From CALAGB01 sp963713965 (GTDB lineage Bacteria; Chloroflexota; Chloroflexia; Thermomicrobiales; Thermomicrobiaceae), in assembly GCA_963713965.1 (NCBI GenBank), contig OY970217.1:1798001-1862000 (forward strand): DNA of 64,000 bases. The letters run 5' to 3'. Position numbers and translations under genes: made by a program. A model generated the notes under the pieces. The model was not told the DNA's origin, ran no database searches, and worked only from the letters and a program-made list of their open reading frames with translations. Below are positions 19,688 to 27,620 of this stretch, in pieces (positions within the stretch are counted from its first letter, which is position 1; the number at the start of each line of letters is the position of its first letter).

Positions 19688-20080
19688 CTAACGGGCAGCG
19701 AGGAGTAAGCGTCCACCGTGAATCGTGGCGGCTTCTTCCACCACGGGTGCGCGCTGAACTTCGTCGGAAATCAACGCGGCTTCCTTTGATGGTGGGACGA
19801 TGTTGAGGGAAAACTCGATTCCCAATCCATCTGAAAGACGCACAAGCGTGTCGATCGTGGGAACGTGTTCGCCGGACTCGATGCGCGCGATGGCCGGCTG
19901 GGGCATTCCGAGCAACTTACCCAGCGCGGTCTGGGAAAGCCCGTGTTCCACGCGGTAGGCTAACACGCGATGAGCGACCGCCCTCGCTGGCGCGGTGCGA
20001 TCCCATTCCGCGCGAACGTCCGGACTCTCAAGCTGGTCCGCCAATACATCGGTCGCTTTTCGCAGTTGAATCTTCGCCAT
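19688..20080 (-). CDS. HigA/XRE-type antitoxin
   Basis: About 130 residues from ATG at 20080 (the frame stays open upstream into the toxin gene but MAKIQLRKATDVL is the natural start, overlapping the region just after the toxin stop). A Cro/C1 helix-turn-helix lies at about 55-105: YRVEHGLSQTALGKLLGMPQ and IARIESGEHVPTIDTLVRLS. C-terminal tail binds toxin or is flexible. Lies 4 nt after the toxin gene, the reversed toxin-first order typical of HigBA. It should bind the palindrome at 20432-20449. Confidence 0.88.
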   Translation of the reverse strand: MAKIQLRKATDVLADQLESPDVRAEWDRTAPARAVAHRVLAYRVEHGLSQTALGKLLGMPQPAIARIESGEHVPTIDTLVRLSDGLGIEFSLNIVPPSKEAALISDEVQRAPVVEEAATIHGGRLLLAAR

Positions 20081-20084
20081 GTTC

Positions 20085-20399
20085 TTATTCCTCGTCGGTC
20101 TCTTGCCGTTCAAATTCGCTGATCCGTTGCTCGGCTGCTTCAACCGCATGAGCAAATGCTCTCGAATCGACCTTCGCTTCCGGTCCGATCGCGCCAATGA
20201 TCAGGAGATCACCAACTCGGCGATAAAATGCTCTCCAGCGGCTTCGTCCAGCACGTGGTCGCAGTTCACGCAACTTGGTGTTCTTCACGGCGCTACTGTG
20301 CGGATATGGAAGACGATCCTCAAGCTGCTCCAGCTTTTCGACCACGTTGAGCATCGCCACGCGCTCCCGTGTCTCCAACTGGTTCAACTCGATTTCCAC
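20085..20399 (-). CDS. HigB/RelE-family (phage Gp49-like) toxin
   Basis: 104 residues from GTG at 20399. Core KLEQLEDRLPYPHSSAVKNTKLRELRP and WRAFYRRVGDLLIIGAIG fit the RelE superfamily of ribosome-dependent mRNA endonucleases, Gp49 subgroup (helical N-terminus, beta-sheet with RAFYR and a C-terminal helix). AAAGGAGG lies about 16 nt before GTG, a rather long spacing. First gene of a toxin-antitoxin operon with the XRE gene downstream. Confidence 0.85.
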   Translation of the reverse strand: MEIELNQLETRERVAMLNVVEKLEQLEDRLPYPHSSAVKNTKLRELRPRAGRSRWRAFYRRVGDLLIIGAIGPEAKVDSRAFAHAVEAAEQRISEFERQETDEE

Positions 20400-20429
20400 A
20401 TCTGGAAAGAAGGCAACCTCCTTTCAGAG

Positions 20430-20458
20430 ATTATAACATCAATGTTATAGTCGAGCAA
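20430..20458 (-). promoter_or_regulatory. Promoter with embedded perfect operator for the HigBA-type operon
   Basis: On the minus strand a -35 TTGCTC (20453-20458), a 17-nt spacer and a -10 TATAAT (20430-20435) precede the toxin gene. Within spacer and -10 lies a perfect inverted repeat, TATAACAT-CA-ATGTTATA (20432-20449), 8-bp arms with a 2-bp centre. A repressor bound there would block RNA polymerase, as in autoregulated toxin-antitoxin operons. Confidence 0.8.
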
Positions 20459-20561
20459 TTCTTGGGTGAAGAGTTTGATCTGAATTTCGGAATCGTCGCC
20501 CGGCCGATGAGTTGTGTCGCGTGGCGGCACGCGCTAATCTCCTGCAGAACCGCAAACCAAT

Positions 20562-21485
20562 ATGCCTGAGTTCAAAGCGGACGTAATGGATGATTTAGGA
20601 CGGAGACGCGGCATGCAGGCTGGACGCGACCACTGGCTTCACGTACGCGGAATCAAGCTGCACGTCCGGGAATGGGAAGGCGACGGCACGCCGTTCCTGC
20701 TGCTGCACGGCCTCTCATCCAACTGCATGACCTGGGAGGCGGTCGCCCAACGACTGCATGCCGCCGGACACGCCGTCGTCACCCTCGACCAGCGCGGACA
20801 CGGTTTGAGCGATAAGCCTGATTCAGGCTATAGCTTCGATGAGGTGACCGATGACCTGCAAGCGTTGATCGAGGCGCTCAATTGGGATGAGCGGCCGATC
20901 GTCGCCGGGCAGTCCTGGGGTGGCGCCGTCGTGCTGCAGTTCGCCGCGCGACATCCGGAAACGGCTCGCGGGATCGTGCTGGTCGACGGGGGCTTCATGA
21001 GCATGCGTTCGCGCGACGCCGAGATGACCTGGGAAGAGCTGTGGGATCGGCTCAAGCCGCCGCAGCTGGCGGGTCGCAAGCGTACCGAGCTCAAGGAGCG
21101 CATGCGCCGCGGACATGCCGACTGGAGCGACCACGGGATCGAGCACACGCTGGCCAATTTCGAGACGCTTCCGGACGGCACTATCCGTCCCTGGCTATCG
21201 CTCGACCATCATCGCGAGATCCTGCATGCCATGTGGCAGCAAGACCCGGAGCGACTCTATTCACAGGTCACCACACCGGTGCTGGCCGTGGCGGCCGGTC
21301 CGCAAGATCCGGAACGGGCCGAGCACAAGCGCCAGGGGCTGGAGACGTTCGAGCAACGCATTGCCCATTGCCGCACCTATTGGTTTGAAGAGACCGACCA
21401 TGACATCCACGTGCAGCGCCCCGATGAACTAGCCAAGCTGATGCAAGACACGCTGGCGGACGGGTTCTTTGGAGTTGGCGAGTAG
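20562..21485 (+). CDS. Alpha/beta-hydrolase
   Basis: 307 residues. FLLLHGLSSNCMTWEAVAQ, TLDQRGHGLSDKP, nucleophile elbow VAGQSWGGAVVLQFA (Ser about 129) and a C-terminal ETDHDIHVQRP with the catalytic His are all present. Resembles epoxide hydrolase/lactonase-type members, but no cap feature allows a substrate call. Start could be 20562 or the inner ATGs at 20586 and 20613. Intact single gene. Confidence 0.88.
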   Translation: MPEFKADVMDDLGRRRGMQAGRDHWLHVRGIKLHVREWEGDGTPFLLLHGLSSNCMTWEAVAQRLHAAGHAVVTLDQRGHGLSDKPDSGYSFDEVTDDLQALIEALNWDERPIVAGQSWGGAVVLQFAARHPETARGIVLVDGGFMSMRSRDAEMTWEELWDRLKPPQLAGRKRTELKERMRRGHADWSDHGIEHTLANFETLPDGTIRPWLSLDHHREILHAMWQQDPERLYSQVTTPVLAVAAGPQDPERAEHKRQGLETFEQRIAHCRTYWFEETDHDIHVQRPDELAKLMQDTLADGFFGVGE

Positions 21486-21561
21486 ATAATTCATTCAGTT
21501 ATGTCATCTTGAGTAGACGATCACAGAGAATGTGCCATCCATAGAACGACCAACGCTCCCG

Positions 21562-21655
21562 TGTCGTCCTGAGCCACGCGAAGGATCTCTCAGCACTTCG
21601 AGTGAATGCCAGGTGTATCGGAGAGAGATTCTTCGGTCGCGGCCTCTGAATGACA
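21562..21655. repeat. MITE-like intergenic element with TGTC(A/G)TCCTGAG ends
   Basis: Left arm TGTCGTCCTGAGCCACGCG-AAGGATCTCTC (21562-21591) and right arm ending GCGGCCTCTGAATGACA (to 21655), whose reverse complement is TGTCATTCAGAGGCCGCGA-CCGAAGAATCTCTC. The arms are imperfect inverted copies. The motif resembles the widespread TGTCATCCTGAGCGAAGCGAAGGATC-type intergenic repeat of several bacterial phyla. Lies in a 248-nt gap between convergent genes. Confidence 0.6.
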
Positions 21656-21733
21656 AGGCTGCGCTTACTGCCTGATCCCCATAGGAGACACACATCAGCC
21701 AAGTCGGAACCGCAGCAGTCTGTTGGGGTCCCC

Positions 21734-22504
21734 TCACGCATCGCGGACGTACAGCAAGACGCCGCCGATGAGGAGGGCCAGCGCCGCCCAGACGACCACC
21801 ACGCCCAACCCAGCCCACGGTCTTATCGGCAGACCAGCCAGATCAGTCGTGCGTTGGATGGCAAGCCCCGCGATCATCGGAGAGATCTGCTCCAGATGTC
21901 GATGCCAGGTCGGATTCGAGACCACTTGAGCAAGGATCGGGAAAAGGTAGAGCAGTCCGAGCACCACGCCGATGGATACGGCCGTGTCGCGCACTGCCGT
22001 CGCAACCCCGAGGCTGAGCAGCGCGATCAGGATGAGATAGACCACGCTGCCAACCGCGGCCCGCAGCGTCGACCCATGACTGAGGGAGATCAGTGCGTAC
22101 CCGTGGGCCGCGTCCAGCCTGGCTCCTGGAAGTATGAATCGGCCGACGAGCAGGCAGCCGGCAACTGCCACCAGACCGGCAACAAGCACCACCACCGCCA
22201 CGTTGATCGACTTGGCCGCGAAGAGCACGAGCCGTCGTGGTGTCGCGGTCAGGGAAACGCGGATCATGCCGTTGCCGTATTCCTCGGAAATGACGAGGAT
22301 TGCCAGTATTGCGACGACCGCCTGTCCGAGATCGATGCCGGTAAGGCTTATGCTGGTCGGATCCTGCTGTTCAGCACTCGAGACGTGCGTGGTCGCGGCA
22401 ACTGCCGCGCTGACCGCCACGCTCAGTGCAACTGTGCCGAAGAACAGCCATATGGTGGTCGACACCGTGCGCAACTTGGTCCATTCGGCGTGGAGCACCT
22501 GCAT
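21734..22504 (-). CDS. ABC-2 type permease subunit
   Basis: 256 residues from ATG at 22504, overlapping the stop of the upstream gene (TGATG). Starts VLHAEWTKLRTVSTTIW, the conserved N-terminus of these permeases, followed by about six membrane helices and VISEEYGNGMIRVSLTATPRR, a family hallmark. Last gene of a four-gene exporter operon (25426 to 21734). Probably works with the ATPase at 24482-25426. Confidence 0.9.
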   Translation of the reverse strand: MQVLHAEWTKLRTVSTTIWLFFGTVALSVAVSAAVAATTHVSSAEQQDPTSISLTGIDLGQAVVAILAILVISEEYGNGMIRVSLTATPRRLVLFAAKSINVAVVVLVAGLVAVAGCLLVGRFILPGARLDAAHGYALISLSHGSTLRAAVGSVVYLILIALLSLGVATAVRDTAVSIGVVLGLLYLFPILAQVVSNPTWHRHLEQISPMIAGLAIQRTTDLAGLPIRPWAGLGVVVVWAALALLIGGVLLYVRDA

Positions 22505-22845
22505 CACGCTGCCCGCCGACGAAGTAGCATGTTCGCCAGCACGAGGGTGGCGGCTGTCCACACAATCAAAAAGATGAGACCCAACGCGAAGGTGACCGCC
22601 GCTGCAATGAGCAACGCCATCGTGCCCGCGTCAAGTTGCGGTCCGCGCTCGATGCTAATCGGGCAAAAGACGGTGTCGCTCGCCTGCAGCATGTGCTCAT
22701 GCAGCGGGAGCGCGACGGCCCCTACGCCCAGCCCGGCAACGAAGGTGCCAACGCCGAACACCAGGGCCACGACAAGGGAAATGGCGACTACTGGGCCAAC
22801 GACGCCGCGAAGTTTGGACCATTCGGCGCGCAGAACGTCAATCAT
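22504..22845 (-). CDS. Short ABC-2-like membrane subunit
   Basis: 113 residues, about half the size of a normal ABC-2 permease. It keeps the typical start VLRAEWSKLRGVVGPVVA, two or three membrane helices, and the typical end WTAATLVLANMLLRRRA, but lacks the central SEEY-TATPRR part. Its ATG overlaps the previous stop (ATGA) and its stop overlaps the next start. Either an internally deleted permease or a small accessory subunit; the clean overlaps argue that it is maintained. Confidence 0.75.
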   Translation of the reverse strand: MIDVLRAEWSKLRGVVGPVVAISLVVALVFGVGTFVAGLGVGAVALPLHEHMLQASDTVFCPISIERGPQLDAGTMALLIAAAVTFALGLIFLIVWTAATLVLANMLLRRRAA

Positions 22846-24485
22846 GCGTCTCTCCTTCTGAGTAGCAACGCTGCAAGGCTCAGGCTCAGCACAGCATAGG
22901 CGCACAGCAACGCAAGTCCGGCCCATGGAGCCAGCGGGTAGTAGCCCTTACCGAAGGTGTACGGATAGCTGACCTGTGCCGAGCGCGGGAGCTCTTCCAG
23001 GACGGCGAAGGCCGCGGCCGGTGTCCACCTGAGCAACCACTCCACCGCGCTCCCGGACACCACCGAAACGAATACGTATGGGAGCACGAGAACGACGATT
23101 CCCAGGCTCACCGCACCAGCGCTGTTTTGAAGAACCGTGCCAAGCGCCAACACGATGATAGCCACGAGCGCGAATACCGCCGCGGCGCCGATGACGATGC
23201 GCAACTCGGTCACGGTGTTGACTGGGAAGACGTAGTTTCCGTTGGCTCGGAGCAGGTGCGCGCTGAGCGGAACGGCAATCACAATGGCCACGAGGGCCGT
23301 CACGAAGCTCACCATGCCGACGACGATCGCCTTGGCGGCCAGCATTCGAGCACGCCGTGGCGTGGCCGTCAACGTCGCGTGGATCAGGTCGCGGCGGTAC
23401 TCCGACGTGATGAATAACGCGGCTACCACGATGACCGCGATCAACCCCACTGAGAGGCCGAACCGCAGGCTATCGGACGTCGTGCTCGCTCCCTCACCAG
23501 CGACGACGCCGGGGGCGATATCTCCGGATCCGGTCACGACGAATGCATTCCCAGAGCGCTGATGATTACCGGGAGACAGGACAGGGTAGAAGCCTCCGAA
23601 GTCTGTCGGACCTGGCGAGCGTGTGCCGATACTCGTCCCCTGCCACGTGCCCGGAGATTGAGGGTCCTGGATATCGACCTGATCGAAGGTCGCCGTGGCG
23701 AGGGTGGGTTGGCCGCGATTTGCCGGTACGGCGGTGGCGAGGGCGGGTTGATTGGTGTTTGAGGTCTCAAACGAGACGGGAGAAGTCACAAACAATCCCA
23801 CACTGACCGTGGAGGGAAGCCCGGATAAGTGCACGCTGTCGATCTTGGTCCAGCTCATCCCGTCTGCCGAATCGTAGCCGGTGATCGTCTCACCGGAGCG
23901 GACGAGTCGCAGCCAACGTGGCGACATCGCCGAAACCTGCCCCGGCATACCGGCGCTGTCGTGGGTGTAGTCGTATTGGAAACGGACGCCATGGCTACCG
24001 GTCACCATGACTGCCGCGTAGGCAGAGCCTTGTTTCGTGCTGGGGGTGATGAGGATGCCCGCCTTCGACCAATCAGCCAGACCCGGGCGGGTGTTCGAGA
24101 GCGAGGAGGCGACGTCCCCTGGATTGGTCGATATCTCGCCGGTGAGCGAGGTGACTCGCGCGGTGATGGTGCCGTCTCCGGTGAGCGGCTGATTGACGAA
24201 ATAGAAGCTATCAGCGACGGCCTCACCATCGGGGCCGGTCGGCACAAAGGGATGGCCATTACTGCAGATCATCGACGACGGACTCTCCCCGGTACAGATT
24301 CCCTGGGTGGTTCCATTGCTCACCAGGTAGGTGAACAACACCACGAGCAGGACGCTGATGACGCAGCCGATAGTCCAGCCGCGTACCGTATGAAACTTGG
24401 TCCACTCGGCACGCACGACATTGCCGAAGCGATCGTGGTCGGGTCGGGTGGCTGAAGGACGTTCACGCACAATAGTGGTGGTCAT
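22842..24485 (-). CDS. ABC-2 permease with a large extracellular DUF1349-like insert
   Basis: 547 residues. N-terminal VVRAEWTKFHTVRGWTIG and one membrane helix, then about 290 extracellular residues (DSFYFVNQPLTGDGTITARV, WSKAGILITPS, FQYDYTHDSAG, PRWLRLVRSGETITGYDS, DGMSWTKID, FDQVDI) that look like a concanavalin-like DUF1349 domain; then the permease resumes with SEYRRDLIHATLTATPRRAR and about five helices. Overlaps both neighbours by ATGA junctions. The lectin-like insert could sense or hold a glycan or peptide substrate outside the cell; that is inference. Confidence 0.85.
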   Translation of the reverse strand: MTTTIVRERPSATRPDHDRFGNVVRAEWTKFHTVRGWTIGCVISVLLVVLFTYLVSNGTTQGICTGESPSSMICSNGHPFVPTGPDGEAVADSFYFVNQPLTGDGTITARVTSLTGEISTNPGDVASSLSNTRPGLADWSKAGILITPSTKQGSAYAAVMVTGSHGVRFQYDYTHDSAGMPGQVSAMSPRWLRLVRSGETITGYDSADGMSWTKIDSVHLSGLPSTVSVGLFVTSPVSFETSNTNQPALATAVPANRGQPTLATATFDQVDIQDPQSPGTWQGTSIGTRSPGPTDFGGFYPVLSPGNHQRSGNAFVVTGSGDIAPGVVAGEGASTTSDSLRFGLSVGLIAVIVVAALFITSEYRRDLIHATLTATPRRARMLAAKAIVVGMVSFVTALVAIVIAVPLSAHLLRANGNYVFPVNTVTELRIVIGAAAVFALVAIIVLALGTVLQNSAGAVSLGIVVLVLPYVFVSVVSGSAVEWLLRWTPAAAFAVLEELPRSAQVSYPYTFGKGYYPLAPWAGLALLCAYAVLSLSLAALLLRRRDA

Positions 24486-25426
24486 CGTGCCGCGACCTCC
24501 TCGGCGCTTGCGCGGTACTCGATCGCTCCTGCCGTGAGCCGCAGATAGACATCCTCCAGCGTCGCCCGGTGCGTGGAAACCTCAGAGACGTGGACGGCAT
24601 GTTTGCCGAGAAGGGTGACGATGCGCTCGGCATCGAGCCCGGACACGCGCAGCGTGTCGCGATTGAGCTCAACCACGCTGCCCCCGGCCTCCTGAAGGAA
24701 CTGCGAGGCCACGGCTGAGGCAGAGGTGCGGATCGTCACCTGATTGGCCGCTTCTCCGGAGATGAGATCGACGACACTGGCGTTCGCCAGCACGTTGCCG
24801 CGCCCGAGCACCACGATGTGATCGGCCACGTCTTCAAGCTCTCGCATCAGGTGGCTGGAAACCAGGACGGCGCGGCCCTCGGCGGCCAGCGAACGGAGCA
24901 GTCGCCGAATCCAGATGATGCCGTCGGGATCCATGCCGTTGAACGGCTCATCCAGAATGAGCGTAGGAGGATCGCCTAGCAGCGCCGCGGCGATCCCGAG
25001 GCGTTGGCGCATCCCGAGGGAGTAGCCGCGCGCTCTGCGCCTGGCAGCCGTCTGCAGACCAACCTGCTCGATCACGGCGTCGACGCGTTTCGCATCCAGG
25101 CCCTGCGAGTGCGCCAGCCACAGCAGATGGTTGCGTCCACTCCGTCCCGGCTCCAGCGCCGACGCATCCAGCAGTGCGCCGACGTGCCGCAAAGGCGTGC
25201 GCAAATCCCGATAGCGGCGGGCGCCGATCAGTGCGGTCCCGGCATCGGGCGCGTCCAGCCCGAGAATCACGCGCAATGTGGTCGACTTGCCGGCGCCGTT
25301 AGGGCCGACGAATCCGGTCACCTCACCGGGGCTGACTGAAAAGGAGATGTCGTCCAGCGCCACGGTCGACCCAAACCGTTTGCTCACGCTTTGTACCGTG
25401 ATGCTCGCCTCACGTTCTTGCTGCAT
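24482..25426 (-). CDS. ABC transporter ATPase, drug/peptide export (BcrA/CcmA class)
   Basis: About 314 residues from ATG at 25426. Walker A GPNGAGKST, signature YSLGMRQRLGIAAALLG, Walker B LILDEPFNGMDPDG, H-loop VSSHLMRELEDVADH, plus the C-terminal extension ending HRATLEDVYLRLT that marks ABC-2 exporter ATPases. First gene of the four-gene exporter operon; divergent from a response regulator gene across a 180-nt region with twin inverted repeats. Confidence 0.93.
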   Translation of the reverse strand: MQQEREASITVQSVSKRFGSTVALDDISFSVSPGEVTGFVGPNGAGKSTTLRVILGLDAPDAGTALIGARRYRDLRTPLRHVGALLDASALEPGRSGRNHLLWLAHSQGLDAKRVDAVIEQVGLQTAARRRARGYSLGMRQRLGIAAALLGDPPTLILDEPFNGMDPDGIIWIRRLLRSLAAEGRAVLVSSHLMRELEDVADHIVVLGRGNVLANASVVDLISGEAANQVTIRTSASAVASQFLQEAGGSVVELNRDTLRVSGLDAERIVTLLGKHAVHVSEVSTHRATLEDVYLRLTAGAIEYRASAEEVAAR

Positions 25427-25484
25427 ATGGTTGCCTTTCCCCAGACGGTCGCTGTCATTCACGTCCGGTGTACGCCACTGACGG

Positions 25485-25521
25485 TGACAGGTCGGTGTCA
25501 GCCGTTGACACCAGATTGTCA
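25485..25521. promoter_or_regulatory. Twin TGACA-N6-TGTCA inverted repeats between exporter and two-component genes
   Basis: Two copies of the same inverted repeat, TGACA-N6-TGTCA, at 25485-25500 and 25506-25521, separated by 5 bp. Centre-to-centre distance is 21 bp, two helical turns, so two regulator dimers would bind the same DNA face. The site lies between the divergent starts of the ABC ATPase (25426) and the response regulator (25607) and is the best candidate for binding by that regulator. Confidence 0.7.
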
Positions 25522-25606
25522 CCGGCAATCTGGCATCCTTGGGGCGGCATCAGACCGCCTCGCTCACGTGCGCAGGCATCACGTTGTTCAGGGATCGGAG
25601 CAGGTC

Positions 25607-26269
25607 ATGCGCGTGCTGGTGGTCGAAGACTTCGAGGTACTGGCCCGCGCCATCGGGACCGGGCTCCGTCGCGAGGGGATAGCGGTCGACGTGGTGCTGG
25701 ACGGCGGCGATGCGCTCGAGCATCTGGCCGCGAATCGCTACGACGTGGTGGTGCTTGACCGAGATCTGCCGCAGGTACATGGAGACGACGTCTGCCGGCA
25801 GCTGGTGGCCGAGCGTCCGGAGAGTCGGATACTGATGCTCACTGCGGCCAGCACGGTGCGGGATCGAGTGGATGGACTGGGATTGGGCGCCGACGACTAC
25901 CTTCCCAAGCCCTTCGACTTCGCCGAGCTCGTCGCCCGCATCCGGGCGCTCGGGCGACGCTCGCTCGTGGCGCTGCCCCCAATCCTGGAGTGGGGAGACA
26001 TCATGCTCGATCCGAACAATCGGATCGCGAGACGCGCCGGACGGCGCCTCGAACTCAGTCCGAAAGAGTTCGCGCTGCTGGAGTGTTTGCTGGCTTCAGG
26101 TGGCCGGGTCGTCTCAGCGGAAGAGCTGCTCGAGCGTGTGTGGGACGAAGCGGCGGATCCGTTCACCACCACCGTCAAGACGACAATCCGTCGTCTGCGA
26201 GGCAAGCTGGGTGACCCGCCCGTCATTGACACCGTACGCGAGGGGGGCTACCGGATCGGCGACGTGTGA
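25607..26269 (+). CDS. OmpR/PhoB-family response regulator
   Basis: 220 residues from ATG at 25607 (GGAGCAGG just upstream). Receiver domain with phospho-acceptor Asp51 in VVVLDRDLPQVHG, acidic pair ED at 7-8, and KPF at about 101; C-terminal winged helix with LELSPKEFALLECLLASGG and TVKTTIRRLRGKLG. Overlaps the histidine kinase by TGATG. Divergent from a drug-exporter-like operon, so it probably controls it. Confidence 0.93.
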   Translation: MRVLVVEDFEVLARAIGTGLRREGIAVDVVLDGGDALEHLAANRYDVVVLDRDLPQVHGDDVCRQLVAERPESRILMLTAASTVRDRVDGLGLGADDYLPKPFDFAELVARIRALGRRSLVALPPILEWGDIMLDPNNRIARRAGRRLELSPKEFALLECLLASGGRVVSAEELLERVWDEAADPFTTTVKTTIRRLRGKLGDPPVIDTVREGGYRIGDV

Positions 26270-27414
26270 TGCGCGTTTTTCACGGCATGGCGTTGGGTTT
26301 GCCCACGCTCAGACGAACGTTGCGGTTGCAGCTAGCCCTGCTCTACGCCGGTCTCTTCTTCGTCCTGGGCGTCGTGGTCCTCGCCATCTCAACCGGATTC
26401 AGCGCAGTTAAATCGAGTAGCTCCGTCGCGGCCGGATCCTCTCCCGCGACTGACCCTCACTCCCCGACTCAGATCGGAGTCGGTTCCCACACACTCGTTG
26501 TCGGCGCCATGATCGCGCTGGGGGTCACGGTCGTCCTTTCGCTCGCCCTCGGGTGGCTCGTCGCTGGGCGCTTCTTGCGGCCATTACGCGCCATGAACGC
26601 GATAGCCCGTGAGATTTCGGTCACTAATCTGAACCGGCGGCTTGATCTGGGGGGATCCGGCGACGAACTGACAGAGCTTGGGAACACACTGGACGATCTC
26701 TTCGCCCGGTTGGAGGCGGCCTTCGCCTCGCAGCGGCGCTTCATCGCCAATGCTGCCCATGAATTGCGCACGCCGCTCACGGCGGAGCGCACGCTGCTCC
26801 AGGTGGCGCTCTCCGATCCTGATGCCGACGTCGCGACGCTCCGTTCGGCTTGCGACGAGGTGCTCCTCTTGGGCCAGCAGCAAGAACAGCTGATCGCGGC
26901 GCTGCTGACGCTGGCGAGCAGCGAACGGGGCATTGAGGCGTGGCAAGTCGTCGATTTATCCGACATCACCAAGGACGTGGTCGTGGTGCGTGAGGCCGAG
27001 GCCCAACGTCGCGGAATCCGCGTCAACGCATGCTTGGGCAAAGCACGAACAACCGGTGATTCACTTCTGATGGAGAGTCTGGTGACGAATCTGGTCGACA
27101 ATGCCATTCGCCATAACCTCACCGGTGGATGGGTTGAAATCGAGACGTCAGCCGAGTGTGGAACAGCCACCATCTCCGTCCGCAACAGCGGAGCAATCGT
27201 CCCTTCACACGAGATCGACCGGCTGTTTCAACCCTTCCAACGACTTCAGGACGAGCGTGTTCGGCGAAGTGGCGGGCATGGGCTCGGCCTTGCCATCGTT
27301 CAAGCCATCGCGAATTCGCATGGCGCAACGGTCTCGGCGCGTGCACAGCCGGAGGGTGGACTCGACATCACTGCTGTGTTCAGTACGCCAAACGCCGCCC
27401 CGTATGAAACGTAA
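26269..27414 (+). CDS. Sensor histidine kinase
   Basis: 381 residues. Two membrane helices (about 17-39 and 80-103) frame a short extracellular loop of about 40 residues, so signal sensing is probably within the membrane. A HAMP domain follows (RPLRAMNAIAREISVTNLNRRL), then HisKA with NAAHELRTPLTAERTL, N-box NLVDNAIRHN, and G-boxes GGHGLGLAIVQAIANSHG. Start codon overlaps the regulator stop. The short sensor loop plus the neighbouring exporter fits an envelope-stress or antibiotic-sensing system. Confidence 0.92.
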   Translation: MRVFHGMALGLPTLRRTLRLQLALLYAGLFFVLGVVVLAISTGFSAVKSSSSVAAGSSPATDPHSPTQIGVGSHTLVVGAMIALGVTVVLSLALGWLVAGRFLRPLRAMNAIAREISVTNLNRRLDLGGSGDELTELGNTLDDLFARLEAAFASQRRFIANAAHELRTPLTAERTLLQVALSDPDADVATLRSACDEVLLLGQQQEQLIAALLTLASSERGIEAWQVVDLSDITKDVVVVREAEAQRRGIRVNACLGKARTTGDSLLMESLVTNLVDNAIRHNLTGGWVEIETSAECGTATISVRNSGAIVPSHEIDRLFQPFQRLQDERVRRSGGHGLGLAIVQAIANSHGATVSARAQPEGGLDITAVFSTPNAAPYET

Positions 27415-27445
27415 ACGCGGGAAGACTTCCTGCGACTGTTTACGT
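27409..27445. terminator. Inverted repeat after the histidine kinase
   Basis: ACGTAAAC (27409-27416) and GTTTACGT (27438-27445) are perfect 8-bp arms around 21 nt that contain a smaller GAAG-A-CTTC repeat. It overlaps the kinase stop codon. No T-run follows, so it could be a weak terminator or a regulatory site for glnA downstream. Confidence 0.4.
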
Positions 27446-27620
27446 GCGTCCGCTCGGAGCCCTCTCCATTATCTTTTCTTGTGCGCCGGGCACAAATGAA
27501 CCGCGCGCGATTGGGGTTGCAGACCCTGGTTCACGTCCGGCGCAACCATTAGAGTTTGTGGTCACGGGGATTGACCCTCTTTCTTCACCATCTTGACAAA
27601 ACTCTAAAGGAGCGGCGCGC

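Noticed and set aside
21650..22861. 403-codon open frame on the plus strand
   Set aside because: Antisense to two ABC-2 permease genes with overlapping start/stop junctions; no recognisable domain.
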